From Oscillospiraceae bacterium (GTDB taxonomy: Bacteria > Bacillota > Clostridia > Oscillospirales > Oscillospiraceae): a DNA stretch of 64,000 nt. Below the pieces are notes generated by a model, which was not told where the DNA came from, did no database searches, and saw nothing but the letters and a program-made list of their open reading frames with translations. This document shows positions 40,416 to 50,235 of this stretch, one piece after another; position 1 is the first letter of the stretch, and every line of letters begins with the position of its first letter. A program made the position numbers and the translations under genes. Location: contig WQVH01000001.1 in the NCBI GenBank assembly GCA_009781695.1, positions 55,277 through 119,276 on the forward strand. Direction: 5' to 3'.

Positions 40416-42164
40416 ATGTCAAAAGTTTTAGAATACATGAAGCCATATGTGTGGATGCTTTTTTGCGCAGTTGCGCTTATTGCAGTAGAAGTGGTTGGCG
40501 CACTGGCGCTGCCGGGATATATGGCGGATATAGTAAATGACGGAGTATTGACAGGGCATATTCCGGTGATTTGGAGCAATGGTATAAGGATGCTGCTGAT
40601 CACCCTTCTATGTGTCACGGCTGCGGTGATCACCGGTTATTTTGCTGCGAAAACAGCCACCGGCGTGGCCAACGACTTGCGTGAGGCCGTTTTTAGAAAA
40701 GTGCTCAGTTTTTCAAGTGCGGAAATCAACAAATTTTCGATTTCATCGCTCATTACACGCACCACGAATGATATCACACAAGTTCAAAATACACTCATGA
40801 TGGCCATTCGCTTGCTTATATATGCCCCGATGTTGGCTGTTGGCGGAATCATAAGAGCGCTCGACAGAAGTGTTTCAATGACTTGGATTGTTGCGTTGGC
40901 GACCATAATAATGGTGGGTACGATGGGTGTCTTGTTTTTCATCGCACTGCCTAAGTTTAAGGCCATTCAGAGCTTGATTGACAGGCTCAATCTGGTCTCA
41001 CGAGAAAATCTCAGCGGAATACTCGTTGTGCGGGCATTTAGCACACAGCAATTTGAAAAAAAGCGATTTGAGAAAGCCAATAAAGATTTGGCCGAAACAG
41101 ACCTGTTTGTCAATCAAACTTTTGCGGTTATGCTGCCTGTAGTCAATCTCATACTCAATCTGACGACCGCACTTATCGTATGGGTGGGGGCGAGACAGGC
41201 ATCTGCTTTTCAGGTGAGTATCGGGGATATTTTTGCATTTTTGCAATATGGGATATTGATCATATTTTCTTTTTTGATGGTGGCGATGATGCTTGTTTTG
41301 TTGCCAAGGGCAGTGGTGTCTGCGGGTAGGATCAAAGAGGTTCTGGACAGTGAGAGCAGTCTTGTGTTCAAAGATGACCCGGTGAAATTTGCCCAGGATT
41401 TCAGAGGGGTCATTGAGTTTAAAAATGTAAGTTTCCGTTATCCCGATTCAACAGAGGATGATGAAAATGTTCTGGATCATATTGATTTTACAGCCAAACC
41501 GGGTGAGACGACGGCCATCATTGGCGCAACAGGTTCCGGAAAAACATCAATACTCAAGCTGCTCTTGCGTTTTTATGATGTAAGCAGCGGCGGAATTTAC
41601 ATTGATGGTCAGGATATTCGAGACATAAAAAAAGAGGATCTTCATGACAAGATAGGATATGTTCCTCAAAAGGCTTTGCTGTTTACAGGCTCTATAATGT
41701 CGAACTTGCGTTATGCAGATAAGAGCGCCACAGAGGAAAGAATATATGATGCAGCAGACACCGCACAAGCCAAAGCTTTTATTTCTGAAAAGCCGGATGG
41801 ATATGAGACACATGTTGCTCAAGGCGGGTCAAATTTGTCCGGTGGGCAAAGGCAAAGGCTGTCTATAGCCAGAGCGCTGGTGAAAAATGCGCCGATTTAT
41901 TTATTTGACGATAGCTTTTCTGCATTGGATTTAAAAACCGATGCTCAGCTTCGGGCGGCACTGAAAAGAAAGACAGGAGACAGCACGATGATTGTGGTTG
42001 CGCAGAGAATTTCTACGATCATGGAAGCTGATCAGATCATAGTGCTCGAAAATGGGGAAATTGCCGGATTGGGTAAGCACAAGGAGCTTTTGAAGATTTG
42101 TGCAGTATATCGTGAGATTGCAGCATCTCAGCTTTCCGAAGAGGAGCTGCTTGCAAGCGGATAA
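40416..42164 (+). CDS. ABC exporter half-transporter, first subunit
   Basis: ATG 40416 is used instead of the TTG upstream; the ribosome site is weak (AGAGAG). The 582 residues contain six membrane helices (about 15-310) and one nucleotide-binding domain with Walker A GATGSGKTS, signature NLSGGQRQR, and Walker B PIYLFDDSFSALD. Asp follows the Walker B Asp where catalytic Glu is normal, so this is probably the degenerate site of a heterodimeric exporter with the gene at 42452, as in BmrCD/TM287-288 pairs. Two HlyD-like adaptors follow. The cargo is unknown. Confidence 0.9.
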   Translation: MSKVLEYMKPYVWMLFCAVALIAVEVVGALALPGYMADIVNDGVLTGHIPVIWSNGIRMLLITLLCVTAAVITGYFAAKTATGVANDLREAVFRKVLSFSSAEINKFSISSLITRTTNDITQVQNTLMMAIRLLIYAPMLAVGGIIRALDRSVSMTWIVALATIIMVGTMGVLFFIALPKFKAIQSLIDRLNLVSRENLSGILVVRAFSTQQFEKKRFEKANKDLAETDLFVNQTFAVMLPVVNLILNLTTALIVWVGARQASAFQVSIGDIFAFLQYGILIIFSFLMVAMMLVLLPRAVVSAGRIKEVLDSESSLVFKDDPVKFAQDFRGVIEFKNVSFRYPDSTEDDENVLDHIDFTAKPGETTAIIGATGSGKTSILKLLLRFYDVSSGGIYIDGQDIRDIKKEDLHDKIGYVPQKALLFTGSIMSNLRYADKSATEERIYDAADTAQAKAFISEKPDGYETHVAQGGSNLSGGQRQRLSIARALVKNAPIYLFDDSFSALDLKTDAQLRAALKRKTGDSTMIVVAQRISTIMEADQIIVLENGEIAGLGKHKELLKICAVYREIAASQLSEEELLASG

Positions 42165-42175
42165 AAGACTTGCTT

Positions 42176-42400
42176 GGCTTCCTCGCAAGGGAGCTGTCAG
42201 CGAAGCTGACTGAGGACACTAAGTAACTTCAGCTCTGGCTCCCTCGCAAGGGAGCTGTCAGCGAAGCTGACTGAGGACACTAAGTAACTTCAACTTTGGC
42301 TCCCTCGAGAGGGAGCTGTCAGCGAAGCTGACTGAGGACACTAAGTAACTTCAACTTTGGCTCCCTCGAGAGGGAGCTGTCAGCGAAGCTGACTGAGGGA
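42176..42400. repeat. 61-bp tandem repeat, three full units plus a partial fourth
   Basis: Units begin at 42176, 42237, 42298 and 42359. Each holds a CCCTCG-AGAGGG-type stem (CCCTCGCAAGGG in the first two), the hairpin GTCAGCGAAGCTGAC and a CTGAGGACACTAAGTAACTTCA tail. Units differ at only a few bases, and the last is cut after CTGAGGG. The repeat fills the gap between two genes for one heterodimeric transporter and has no coding frame. Confidence 0.92.
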
Positions 42401-42451
42401 GTTTCTTCTCGCCGCAACCAAACTATCAAAGAACACAAGGAATGAACATAC

Positions 42452-44359
42452 ATGAGTGAAGAATATAAAGCCCAGCAGGGCGGCGGCGATGCCGCCGACA
42501 TGATGGGACTCGGGGGAGAAGGGCTTGCTCAAAAAGCAAAAGACCCCAAAGCGGCAATCCGAAAGCTGTTGGCCTATCTGGCACCCCACAAAGTAGCGAT
42601 CAGTATAGCTATGATATCAGCAGTGCTTTCAACAGCATTTGCCGTCATCGGCCCAAGGCTGTTGGGCAGAGTGACCACTGCCCTCGTTGATGGATTACTG
42701 GCGCACATATTTGGTACAGGACTGCTGACGAACTTTTCCTACATGCTGACGATCATCACCTGGCTCATTGTTTTATATATCATTTCGGCAGCATGTAACT
42801 TTGCACAGGAAATACTCATGGCCAGAGTCTCAATGAAAGTGACCTACAAGCTCCGGGCGGAAATATCAGAAAAGATGCACAGATTGCCAATCAATTATTA
42901 TGACACGCACGCACAAGGTGAGGTGCTCTCACGAGTTACAAATGATGTGGATACAATCAGCCAAACGCTGAACCAAAATCTGACTCAGCTTATTTCTGCG
43001 GTGACGACTCTTGTGGGTGTGTTGGTGATGATGCTCACGATTAGTCCACTTATGACCGGTGCAGCAATTTTGGTCATACCGCCGTCCATGCTGATCATGA
43101 TGGTGGTGCTAAAAAAATCATATGTGTACTTTGGCACACAACAGGAGGCGCTGGGCGCAGTCAGCGGAGTGGTTGAAGAAACGTATAGCGGACATAATAT
43201 TGTATGTTCATATAATGGTGAGGAAGATGCGCTGGAAAAATTCCGTAAACACGACAAGACGCTCCGGGCAGCTTCTTGGAAAGCTCAATTTATGACCAAC
43301 ATTGTCGAACCTATATTTACTTTTGTCGGAAATCTTGGTTATGTGTTGGTATGTGTCCTTGGAGGCTGGTTGGTGGTGCAAAGAGCAATAACCATTGGTG
43401 ATGTGCAAGCATTTGTCCAGTACATACAGACATTTACACAGCCATTGGGAGAGCTCGGCGCTGCCAGCAATATGATGCAAGGTACGATTGCGGCAGCCGA
43501 GAGGGTGTTTGAATTTTTGGATGAAGAGGAAGAAATTCCTGAAACGGAAAAATCTGCATTTGTGGTAGATTCCACAGGTGCGCCTATCATCCCGCAAGGG
43601 CGAGTCAGTTTTCAAAATGTCCGATTTGGATACGATCCTGAGAAGATTATAATAAACGATTTTTCGGCTGAAATTGAGCCCGGACAGACCGTTGCTATTG
43701 TCGGGCCGACCGGAGCAGGAAAGACCACCGTTGTGAAACTGCTTATGCGGTTTTATGAACTCAATGGTGGGAAAATATTGATTGATGGAATTGATGCGAC
43801 TGATTTTACAAGAAATGAGCTGAGAAGCATTTTTGGAATGGTGCTGCAAGATACGTGGATATATAATGCAACGATTATGGACAATATTCGCTATGGATCA
43901 CCTGATGCTACTGATGAGGAGGTCATTGCTGCGGCAAAAGCGGCGTATTGCCATAAGTTTATTAAGTCGCTTCCTGGCGGTTATCAGATGATGTTAAATG
44001 AAGAAGCATCAAATATCTCAGCCGGTCAAAAGCAATTATTTACAATTGCGCGGGTGATTTTGAAAAATCCTGCTATTTTGATTTTGGATGAGGCGACCAG
44101 TTCAATTGATACAAGAACGGAAATTTTGATACAAAAAACCATGCGGGAACTGATGAAAGGGCGCACGAGTTTTGTTATTGCGCACAGGCTTTCGACCATC
44201 AGAAATGCAGATATAATTTTAGTTATGAAGGATGGAGATATTATTGAAAAAGGCAGTCATGATGAGCTGATTGCTGAGCAAGGATTTTATGCAGACCTGT
44301 ACAATTCTCAATTCACCGAGGGTGTTGTTGAAGAGGAAGAGGCGCAAGCAGCATCCTAA
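42452..44359 (+). CDS. ABC exporter half-transporter, second subunit
   Basis: The 635-residue partner of the transporter above begins with a 35-residue Gly/Ala-rich cytoplasmic tail. Six helices (about 45-330) and a nucleotide-binding domain follow, with Walker A GPTGAGKTT, signature NISAGQKQL, Walker B ILILDEATSS with catalytic Glu, and the switch His in IAHRLSTI. It therefore supplies the canonical ATP site. The acidic C-terminus (EEEEAQAAS) is unusual but without known role. Confidence 0.92.
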   Translation: MSEEYKAQQGGGDAADMMGLGGEGLAQKAKDPKAAIRKLLAYLAPHKVAISIAMISAVLSTAFAVIGPRLLGRVTTALVDGLLAHIFGTGLLTNFSYMLTIITWLIVLYIISAACNFAQEILMARVSMKVTYKLRAEISEKMHRLPINYYDTHAQGEVLSRVTNDVDTISQTLNQNLTQLISAVTTLVGVLVMMLTISPLMTGAAILVIPPSMLIMMVVLKKSYVYFGTQQEALGAVSGVVEETYSGHNIVCSYNGEEDALEKFRKHDKTLRAASWKAQFMTNIVEPIFTFVGNLGYVLVCVLGGWLVVQRAITIGDVQAFVQYIQTFTQPLGELGAASNMMQGTIAAAERVFEFLDEEEEIPETEKSAFVVDSTGAPIIPQGRVSFQNVRFGYDPEKIIINDFSAEIEPGQTVAIVGPTGAGKTTVVKLLMRFYELNGGKILIDGIDATDFTRNELRSIFGMVLQDTWIYNATIMDNIRYGSPDATDEEVIAAAKAAYCHKFIKSLPGGYQMMLNEEASNISAGQKQLFTIARVILKNPAILILDEATSSIDTRTEILIQKTMRELMKGRTSFVIAHRLSTIRNADIILVMKDGDIIEKGSHDELIAEQGFYADLYNSQFTEGVVEEEEAQAAS

Positions 44360-44392
44360 TCACAGAGATATATGCGAAAGGAAAGTATAAAC

Positions 44393-45085
44393 ATGAGTAA
44401 CGAAGCAACCACTGCAATCACAGAAGACACAGAAGAGACCCAAAAGAAAAAAGGCAAGGGCAAAGCCATCGCTATCTTGATTATCACACTGGCGCTTGCC
44501 GCCGGGGTATTCTTTGGCGTACGTTATTTTGTCACAGAGGCCAATTATGTGGTAACTGAAAATGCAAGGGTCACGACCAATTTGACCCCAATCATATCCA
44601 TGACACCGGGACGGCTCGAAAGATTTACACTTTATGAGGGCAGGATTGTTTCAGAAAATGAAGTTCTGGGCTGGGTGGAAAATAGTGAATCCTTCCGCTC
44701 GCCCTACGATGGAATTGTTGTCAGGTCTTTTGTGCAGCAGGATCAGATGGTTTCGCCTATGGACACTTTGGCGGTCATAGCAGACCTGAATAATCTACAC
44801 ATACAGGCAAACATCGAGGAAACATATATCACAAGAGTACGCATTGGGCAGGAAGTGACTGTCCATATAGATGCGCTTGGGAGGCAACAGTTTACAGGGC
44901 GTGTTGCGCAGATTGGTAGAGTTACGGATGCAGAACTGACGGGCACTGCGATGTTCTTTAACACCGGTGGAACATTTACGAAGGTGACGCAACTGATTCC
45001 GGTGGAGATTGTTTTAGAAGATGGTGATATAAATCTTGAGGATTTTATCGGCCTCAATGCAACGGTTCGGATACCGTTGGCGTAG
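44393..45085 (+). CDS. HlyD/biotin-lipoyl-type membrane fusion protein
   Basis: The start at ATG 44393 follows AAAGGA. The 230 residues have a short acidic N-terminus, one membrane helix (about 27-45) and a barrel-sandwich (lipoyl-like) domain marked by RLERFTLYEGRIVSENEVLGWV and YDGIVVRSFVQQDQMVS. A beta-barrel domain follows with VTVHIDALGRQQFTGRV. It is a periplasmic-adaptor-type protein, which in Gram-positives works with exporters. Its position after the two ABC subunits supports a shared export system. Confidence 0.8.
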   Translation: MSNEATTAITEDTEETQKKKGKGKAIAILIITLALAAGVFFGVRYFVTEANYVVTENARVTTNLTPIISMTPGRLERFTLYEGRIVSENEVLGWVENSESFRSPYDGIVVRSFVQQDQMVSPMDTLAVIADLNNLHIQANIEETYITRVRIGQEVTVHIDALGRQQFTGRVAQIGRVTDAELTGTAMFFNTGGTFTKVTQLIPVEIVLEDGDINLEDFIGLNATVRIPLA

Positions 45086-45171
45086 TTTTTTAAAATAATC
45101 AAGGTTTTGTCATGCTGAGCGTAACAGAATATTAAATGACCATAGAGGATGAAAAATTAAGGAGATTGTTT

Positions 45172-46470
45172 ATGCTTAAAACAAATAGATTCAAAGGGAT
45201 TGTTGTGCTGTTGGTGCTGATATCTGCAACGTTTATTATAAGTACCCTTGCCGGTTGTGAGGCAATATTGTCGGAAACATCAATATCTGACGAAGCGGTG
45301 CAATTACCGCAGCTGCCGGCGGCACATATAAATAGGATTTCAACCGGTGGAACCGTAGAGAGTGTCCTGAGCAGAAATATATATACAGCACTCGGACTGT
45401 TTATCGATGAAGTCAATGTTGAAGTTGGCGATAGGGTAGTTAGAGGACAAGTGTTGGCCGTATTTGATACCGAAGATTTGGAACTAACGATCAAACAGGC
45501 ACAAGCGCAGCTTGAAATGGCCAGATTGAGTGCGCAAATAGCAATGGAAGACAGTGAACGGTTGCGCAACCAAGCCTCGGCAAATCTTACAAACAATACA
45601 AACCAATTCGTGATTGCCGCAGAATCGGCGCTCCGTGCGGCAGAGTCAAATTTGGCTGCAATTCAAAGCGATTATGATGCAGCTGTGCAAGATGTTGCAG
45701 AAGGGAATAGCGCCCAACTGTTGGTTGCCGAAGCTGCCATAAGAAATGTGCAGAGAGAACTGAGCAATAGGGAGCGTGATCTTGAAGATGCTCAGTTTAT
45801 GTATGAAATCGGTGTGATATCGCAAATAGAATTACGCCTTGCCGAAGATGCAGTGACTTTGATCAGCAGTCAGCTGAGCGATGCGCAGACAAACTACAAT
45901 AGTATTATCACATCGCAGGAGCGCACACTTGAGCAGTTAAGGACATCACTTGCGGCCGCTACAACTGCACGCGGACAAGCGCAAAGCGCACTCAATGCCG
46001 CGCGTAATACGGCACGTCAGGAATTGGATTTGCTCAACAGTAATGTTGCCCATGCGCAGCTTGTGGCAAATTTGGAAGCTGAGGAAATTGCGCTTCAAAT
46101 ATTAGAAAGACGGCTCGAAGACTCAAGAATAGAGTCGCCGATTGATGGTGTTGTGACTCAAGTAATTGCAAGAGAAGGTATGATCGGTTCGGGGCTCATG
46201 TTTGTTGTTGAAGATACTGAGGATTTGCGGATTATCACACGCTTTAGGGAGTATGATATCGGGGTTATGAGTGAAGGAATGGAGGTTCGGATCACTTCTG
46301 ATGCGATAGGAAGTGGTGTTTATTACATGGGGGAAATTGCAAGAATAAACCCGGCGGCAAGTCATGGCATAACCGGGTCAATTGTAGAATTTGAAACGGA
46401 AGTTGCGGTCATATCGGAGCATACGAGCTTGCGCATTGGCATGAATGTTAGGGTGCATTTGGAGATATAG
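45172..46470 (+). CDS. HlyD-family lipoprotein adaptor
   Basis: ATG 45172 follows AAGGAGA. The 432 residues start with a lipoprotein signal ending in LAGC, then two halves of a lipoyl-like domain (VEVGDRVVRGQVLAVFD near residue 80 and IESPIDGVVTQVIAREG near 320), separated by a long coiled-coil hairpin rich in Ala, Glu and Gln (about 110-310). A beta-barrel domain follows. This is the classic membrane-fusion-protein layout. With the shorter HlyD protein upstream it makes a two-adaptor set for the exporter. Confidence 0.85.
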   Translation: MLKTNRFKGIVVLLVLISATFIISTLAGCEAILSETSISDEAVQLPQLPAAHINRISTGGTVESVLSRNIYTALGLFIDEVNVEVGDRVVRGQVLAVFDTEDLELTIKQAQAQLEMARLSAQIAMEDSERLRNQASANLTNNTNQFVIAAESALRAAESNLAAIQSDYDAAVQDVAEGNSAQLLVAEAAIRNVQRELSNRERDLEDAQFMYEIGVISQIELRLAEDAVTLISSQLSDAQTNYNSIITSQERTLEQLRTSLAAATTARGQAQSALNAARNTARQELDLLNSNVAHAQLVANLEAEEIALQILERRLEDSRIESPIDGVVTQVIAREGMIGSGLMFVVEDTEDLRIITRFREYDIGVMSEGMEVRITSDAIGSGVYYMGEIARINPAASHGITGSIVEFETEVAVISEHTSLRIGMNVRVHLEI

Positions 46471-46493
46471 CGAAAGAAGGTAGTGGTATACAG

Positions 46494-46859
46494 ATGAAAC
46501 TTGAAAAAGTAAAATGCAATTTTTCAGTATGCAAATTATCAAATCTTGAGCAAATAGACTTAAGCAGGCCGTATGTTTTTTTGTCAATAACCCTGGATGA
46601 GATATCATTGGTCTGTGCGTCTGAGTGTGTGCCTGCAAATGCAATTGAAGTAGAATGCGGATGGAAAGCGCTGAGGGTTGCGGGTGTGTTGGATTTTAGT
46701 CTGATAGGGATCGTTGCAAAAATATCAGGCATTTTGGCCGAAGTGGATATCAGCATATTTGTTGTTTCGACCTATGACACAGACTACATACTTTTGAAGT
46801 CTGAAAATTTTGACAGGGCGATAGCCGCCCTGTCAGTTAGTGGTTATGATGTCGATTAG
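46494..46859 (+). CDS. ACT-domain protein of unknown role
   Basis: The 121 residues consist of two ACT-like halves; the second contains LRVAGVLDFSLIGIVAKISGILAEVDISIFVVSTYDTDYIL, here described by its pattern GIVAKISG and the ISIFVVSTYDTDY strand typical of the CASTOR/ACT family. Such proteins bind amino acids or act as small regulators. It closes the exporter operon, 23 bp behind the adaptor, and its end overlaps the convergent gene at 46837 by 23 bp. Confidence 0.7.
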   Translation: MKLEKVKCNFSVCKLSNLEQIDLSRPYVFLSITLDEISLVCASECVPANAIEVECGWKALRVAGVLDFSLIGIVAKISGILAEVDISIFVVSTYDTDYILLKSENFDRAIAALSVSGYDVD

Positions 46860-47181
46860 CACGAGCAAGGAATGCAAAGTACATGAAGTAGCGTTCGATA
46901 TTATCCGCATCTTTTTCAAACGTGTTATCAAAGAATAATCTTAAAAATTCATCACGTGCTCGCAAGACCTCTTTGAGCCGATATGAATACTTTGTGCGTA
47001 TGAGTGCTTCAACCGTGGCACTGAAAAGGTCGATGGCTCGATCTATAGCACGAGTTTCTCTAGCGGTATTTCCATTTCTGTGAGCGATAATCGCTCGACC
47101 AACCTCAGAGCCGATATTTCCCATTTGCTCTTCAAATGTAAGTTGTGCCCATCTTGCACGATCGAACTTGTAATCACTCAT
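46837..47181 (-). CDS. Small all-helical protein, possibly HEPN-like
   Basis: The 114 residues are predicted helical throughout, with amphipathic segments around FSATVEALIRTKYSYRLKEVLRARDEF. No catalytic motif is certain. The C-terminal RANRHH could read as an Rx4H, but its position at the very end makes a nuclease reading weak. It overlaps the DUF5674 gene upstream by 8 bp, so the two are translationally coupled. A toxin-antitoxin-like pair is possible but not shown. The function is not recognised. Confidence 0.6.
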   Translation of the reverse strand: MSDYKFDRARWAQLTFEEQMGNIGSEVGRAIIAHRNGNTARETRAIDRAIDLFSATVEALIRTKYSYRLKEVLRARDEFLRLFFDNTFEKDADNIERYFMYFAFLARANRHHNH

Positions 47182-47515
47182 ATACTTTCTCCGCTATGAT
47201 TTCGCAAATGATTTGTCTGACTTTTTCATCCTCAACACCACGAGAGCGATTGTTTTGAGATGGACGTATGTTAATCATCGAATCAAATTCGACAAAGTCG
47301 TCAGAATAATATGATTCCGGCCAAAGATTAATTCCCCAGAGATATTCTTGTTCAGAGCCATTTTCGAGCAGGAATAATTCTTCATCGGAATGCAGTCCGG
47401 CATCAAGCACTAATTTGCGCTGTTTGATGTCAACCACACCCTTTACCAAAGGTTCTGACATTTTTTCTTTCATCAAATGCAATTCAGCAACTGAAATTTT
47501 ATCAACGAGCTGCAT
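47174..47515 (-). CDS. DUF5674-family protein
   Basis: The 113 residues match the DUF5674 pattern: LVKGVVDIKQRKLVLDAG, LHSDEELFLLENGS, WGINLWPE, and FDSMINIRPSQNNRSRGVEDE. The family's function is not known. It is found as small, often paired genes; here its partner is the helical protein at 46837, with which it overlaps. Confidence 0.75.
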   Translation of the reverse strand: MQLVDKISVAELHLMKEKMSEPLVKGVVDIKQRKLVLDAGLHSDEELFLLENGSEQEYLWGINLWPESYYSDDFVEFDSMINIRPSQNNRSRGVEDEKVRQIICEIIAEKVYE

Positions 47516-47542
47516 ATAGTCCCTCCTTGCAAATCATGCAAA

Positions 47543-48682
47543 CTATTCAAAAAGCTTCACAGCTTCCTTGTGGGCATCCATAATCTTTATTTTCTGAGGA
47601 CAATGCATCTCACATGCGCCGCAGTCAATACAGTCGCTTGATTTGGCAGGTGCATCACCCCAAATGCCTGTCGTGAGCATGGTATAGAACCGCTTTGTAC
47701 TTGGAAAACTTTGATAAAGCGTATATTCATTCAGTAGTCCGATAATACCCAGAGAGTTTATTTTTTTCGGACAACAATCAAGGCAGTATTTGCACTTGGT
47801 GCAGGGGATGGTAGGAATCTTTTTAAGCTCATCAAGGGCTTCGTGAACAACATTGAGCTCTGCCTCCGAAAGAGGCCCCATGGACTCAGTGATGTTCATA
47901 TTGTCTTCAACTTGTGCAATATTGGACATGCCTGAAAGCACGGTGATTACACCCGGCAGATGCATTGGGAATCGTAAGGCCCAAGAAGCCACACTCACAT
48001 CAGGGTTTGCTTTCTTGAATATTCCGGCAACTTCGGGTGTGAAATTAGCCAGCGCACCGCCTTTTACCGGACTCATGACGATGATGCCCTTATCATGAGC
48101 CATTGCCGCATCATAGCAGTCCTTGCCCAGACCATCCCAATCGAGATAATTAAGCTGTAATTGAATGACATCAAGGTGCTCTCCGTGCTTATCAAGAATC
48201 CTGTTTAAGCCGTCGCCATCGCCATGATAACTAAAGCCGATGTTTTTTGCTTTGCCGCTGTCTTTGAGTGTGCGCAAATGATCAAAAGCTTTCATTTTTT
48301 CAATCATTTCCAGTCGGTCAGGGCCGATGCCGTGCAGAAAATACAAATCAAAAAAGTCAAGTCCGGAACGGTTAAGTGACTCTTGGGTTATGCCTGCCAT
48401 CTCATCAGCGGTATGCTCTTTCCAAAGAGGCATTTTGGTTGTTACCTGGAATTTGTTGCGAGGATATCGCTCGGTCAAAGCTTTGCGGATTGCGACTTCG
48501 GAATTGCCGCCGTGGTACACGTATGCAGTGTCAAAATAGGTGTAGCCATTTTCCAAGTATAGGTCGGTCATCTTGTTGGTGAGTTCATAGTCGATTTCAC
48601 TGTCGGGCTGGCCGTCAAAGCCCGGGAGCCTCATGAATCCAAATCCCAATTTTTTGATTGGTGCGCCAAAGTAGTTTTTCAT
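47543..48682 (-). CDS. Aldo/keto reductase with C-terminal ferredoxin domain
   Basis: The 379-residue protein joins an aldo/keto reductase TIM barrel to two [4Fe-4S] motifs (CTKCKYCLDCCP and CIDCGACEMHCP). The AKR catalytic Tyr is in DTAYVYHGG, the catalytic Lys in VTTKMP and a His in LYFLHGI. This Fe-S AKR family is common in anaerobes, and its electron donor (ferredoxin or NAD(P)H) and substrates are not defined. It stands alone behind a 27-bp gap. Confidence 0.88.
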   Translation of the reverse strand: MKNYFGAPIKKLGFGFMRLPGFDGQPDSEIDYELTNKMTDLYLENGYTYFDTAYVYHGGNSEVAIRKALTERYPRNKFQVTTKMPLWKEHTADEMAGITQESLNRSGLDFFDLYFLHGIGPDRLEMIEKMKAFDHLRTLKDSGKAKNIGFSYHGDGDGLNRILDKHGEHLDVIQLQLNYLDWDGLGKDCYDAAMAHDKGIIVMSPVKGGALANFTPEVAGIFKKANPDVSVASWALRFPMHLPGVITVLSGMSNIAQVEDNMNITESMGPLSEAELNVVHEALDELKKIPTIPCTKCKYCLDCCPKKINSLGIIGLLNEYTLYQSFPSTKRFYTMLTTGIWGDAPAKSSDCIDCGACEMHCPQKIKIMDAHKEAVKLFE

Positions 48683-48739
48683 TTTCGGACACTCCTGAAG
48701 TTATTTTTGATTTTTGAGAATTCTATCATAATATATGAG

Positions 48740-50068
48740 TCAATGCAAATCTTGTGATTTGTCAAGCAATGCAAGGCGTTCGTTTTCTATTTCGCCATCA
48801 AGAACCATGTGAAGCAGTGTGTTGAGCGTTTGGCCGATTTCGCTCCCATTGGTTATTCCTATAGCGATTAAATCCCTGCCGTTTATGGCCAGGTCGCTTA
48901 AGCGATAGCATTGTTTTTGCTCAATGATTTCATCAATTATTTTGGATGCGGCATTGAGTGCCTCCAACCGTGGACTGAGCAATGCGCTGGACTGAGCGAA
49001 GATATCTGCCCGCTTGATCGCAAGAAGCTGGCGAAGTCTGTGTTCTCCGATTTTGTTGAGCCAGCGTCTTATGGCTTTTGCCCTCGCAGGGATATCGGCA
49101 TCATGATAAGTGATGAGCAAAGTGACTGTGTGGACTGTGTTATTGTCATATTTTAGTCTTCGCAAAATATGTCTTGCCATTTCAGCGCCAATCTTCTGGT
49201 GTCCATGGAAATGGCTTTTTCCGTTTTTGTAAGTATAACAAGGGGGCTTTCCGATATCGTGGAGTAGCATCGTGAGTCTCAGCACTTTGTCAGCGGGGAC
49301 ATGGGTCATGCTCTTAATGGTGTGATTCCATATATCCAGATCGTGATATGGCGTGTTTTGTTCAAATCCGATTAAATTGCTTATTTCCGGTATGATTGTT
49401 GTTATGACCGAACTGTATTTGAGCATCACTTGTGCAGCGTTATCGCCGGCGACCAGTCTATTGAGCTCTTCTCTGATGCGCTCGGCAGATATATTATGCA
49501 ATAAACGCCGCTTGTTGAGGAGCGCATCTGCGGTTCGAGGCTCAATCGTAAAGCCGAGTGCCGATGAGAATCGCAATGCACGCATGATGCGCAATGCATC
49601 TTCATCAAACCGATTTTCGGCATCTCCGACACAGCGAATGAGCTTGTTTTCAATATCCGCAGCCCCGCCAAAAGGGTCAATGAGTCCACGATCCGGATGA
49701 TAAGCGATGGCATTGATTGTAAAATCACGGCGCGCGAGATCGTCGCTCAAAGCACTGACGAATGTTACGGATTCGGGGCGTCTGTTGTCTGTATAGTTTC
49801 CATCTGTTCTAAAGGTTGTGATTTCATATGTCTTGCCGCCCAGCAATAGCGAAATCGTACCGTGTTTTATTCCGGTTTCGAAGATGCGCTTTCCTTTAAA
49901 GCATGCGGCAGTTTGTTCAGGCAGCGCCTGTGTGCAGATGTCCCAGTCCTGTGGCGTTTTGCCCAATAAGGTATCACGGATACAGCCTCCGACGGCGTAT
50001 GCTTCAAAGTCGTTTTCTTCAAGTGTTTTTATGATATATTGCACGTTATGTGCAAGTGTAATATGCAT
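48740..50068 (-). CDS. cca: CCA-adding tRNA nucleotidyltransferase with HD domain
   Basis: ATG 50068 is preferred; the GTG 9 bases upstream overlaps the GAGGTGAG site. The nucleotidyltransferase head has VGGCIRDTLLGKTPQDWDICT with the catalytic Asp pair. RRDFTINAIAY, RIMRALRFSSALGF and the nucleotide-selecting EDALRI... segment follow. An HD domain is seen in LLHDIGKPPCYT. It completes or repairs tRNA 3' ends. About 442 residues is normal for this bacterial class. Confidence 0.92.
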   Translation of the reverse strand: MHITLAHNVQYIIKTLEENDFEAYAVGGCIRDTLLGKTPQDWDICTQALPEQTAACFKGKRIFETGIKHGTISLLLGGKTYEITTFRTDGNYTDNRRPESVTFVSALSDDLARRDFTINAIAYHPDRGLIDPFGGAADIENKLIRCVGDAENRFDEDALRIMRALRFSSALGFTIEPRTADALLNKRRLLHNISAERIREELNRLVAGDNAAQVMLKYSSVITTIIPEISNLIGFEQNTPYHDLDIWNHTIKSMTHVPADKVLRLTMLLHDIGKPPCYTYKNGKSHFHGHQKIGAEMARHILRRLKYDNNTVHTVTLLITYHDADIPARAKAIRRWLNKIGEHRLRQLLAIKRADIFAQSSALLSPRLEALNAASKIIDEIIEQKQCYRLSDLAINGRDLIAIGITNGSEIGQTLNTLLHMVLDGEIENERLALLDKSQDLH

Positions 50069-50235
50069 TGAGCTCACCTCGTTTAGTTCGATTATAGCAC
50101 AAGCAGCATCTTATTTACATATTAGCGCATATGTGATATTATTGGCAAAATTTACCCAACAAAACCGATGGGTGTTCGATTTTTGTTAGCGAAATCGTAT
50201 GAATTAATGACCAACACAGAAGGGATGAAGTTATT

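Noticed and set aside
42176..42400. CRISPR array
   Set aside because: The 61-bp units are contiguous and nearly identical, with no unique spacers and no cas genes.
46837..47181. HEPN ribonuclease
   Set aside because: The only Rx4H-like string lies at the extreme C-terminus, not in a helix pair. The label is kept only as a possibility.
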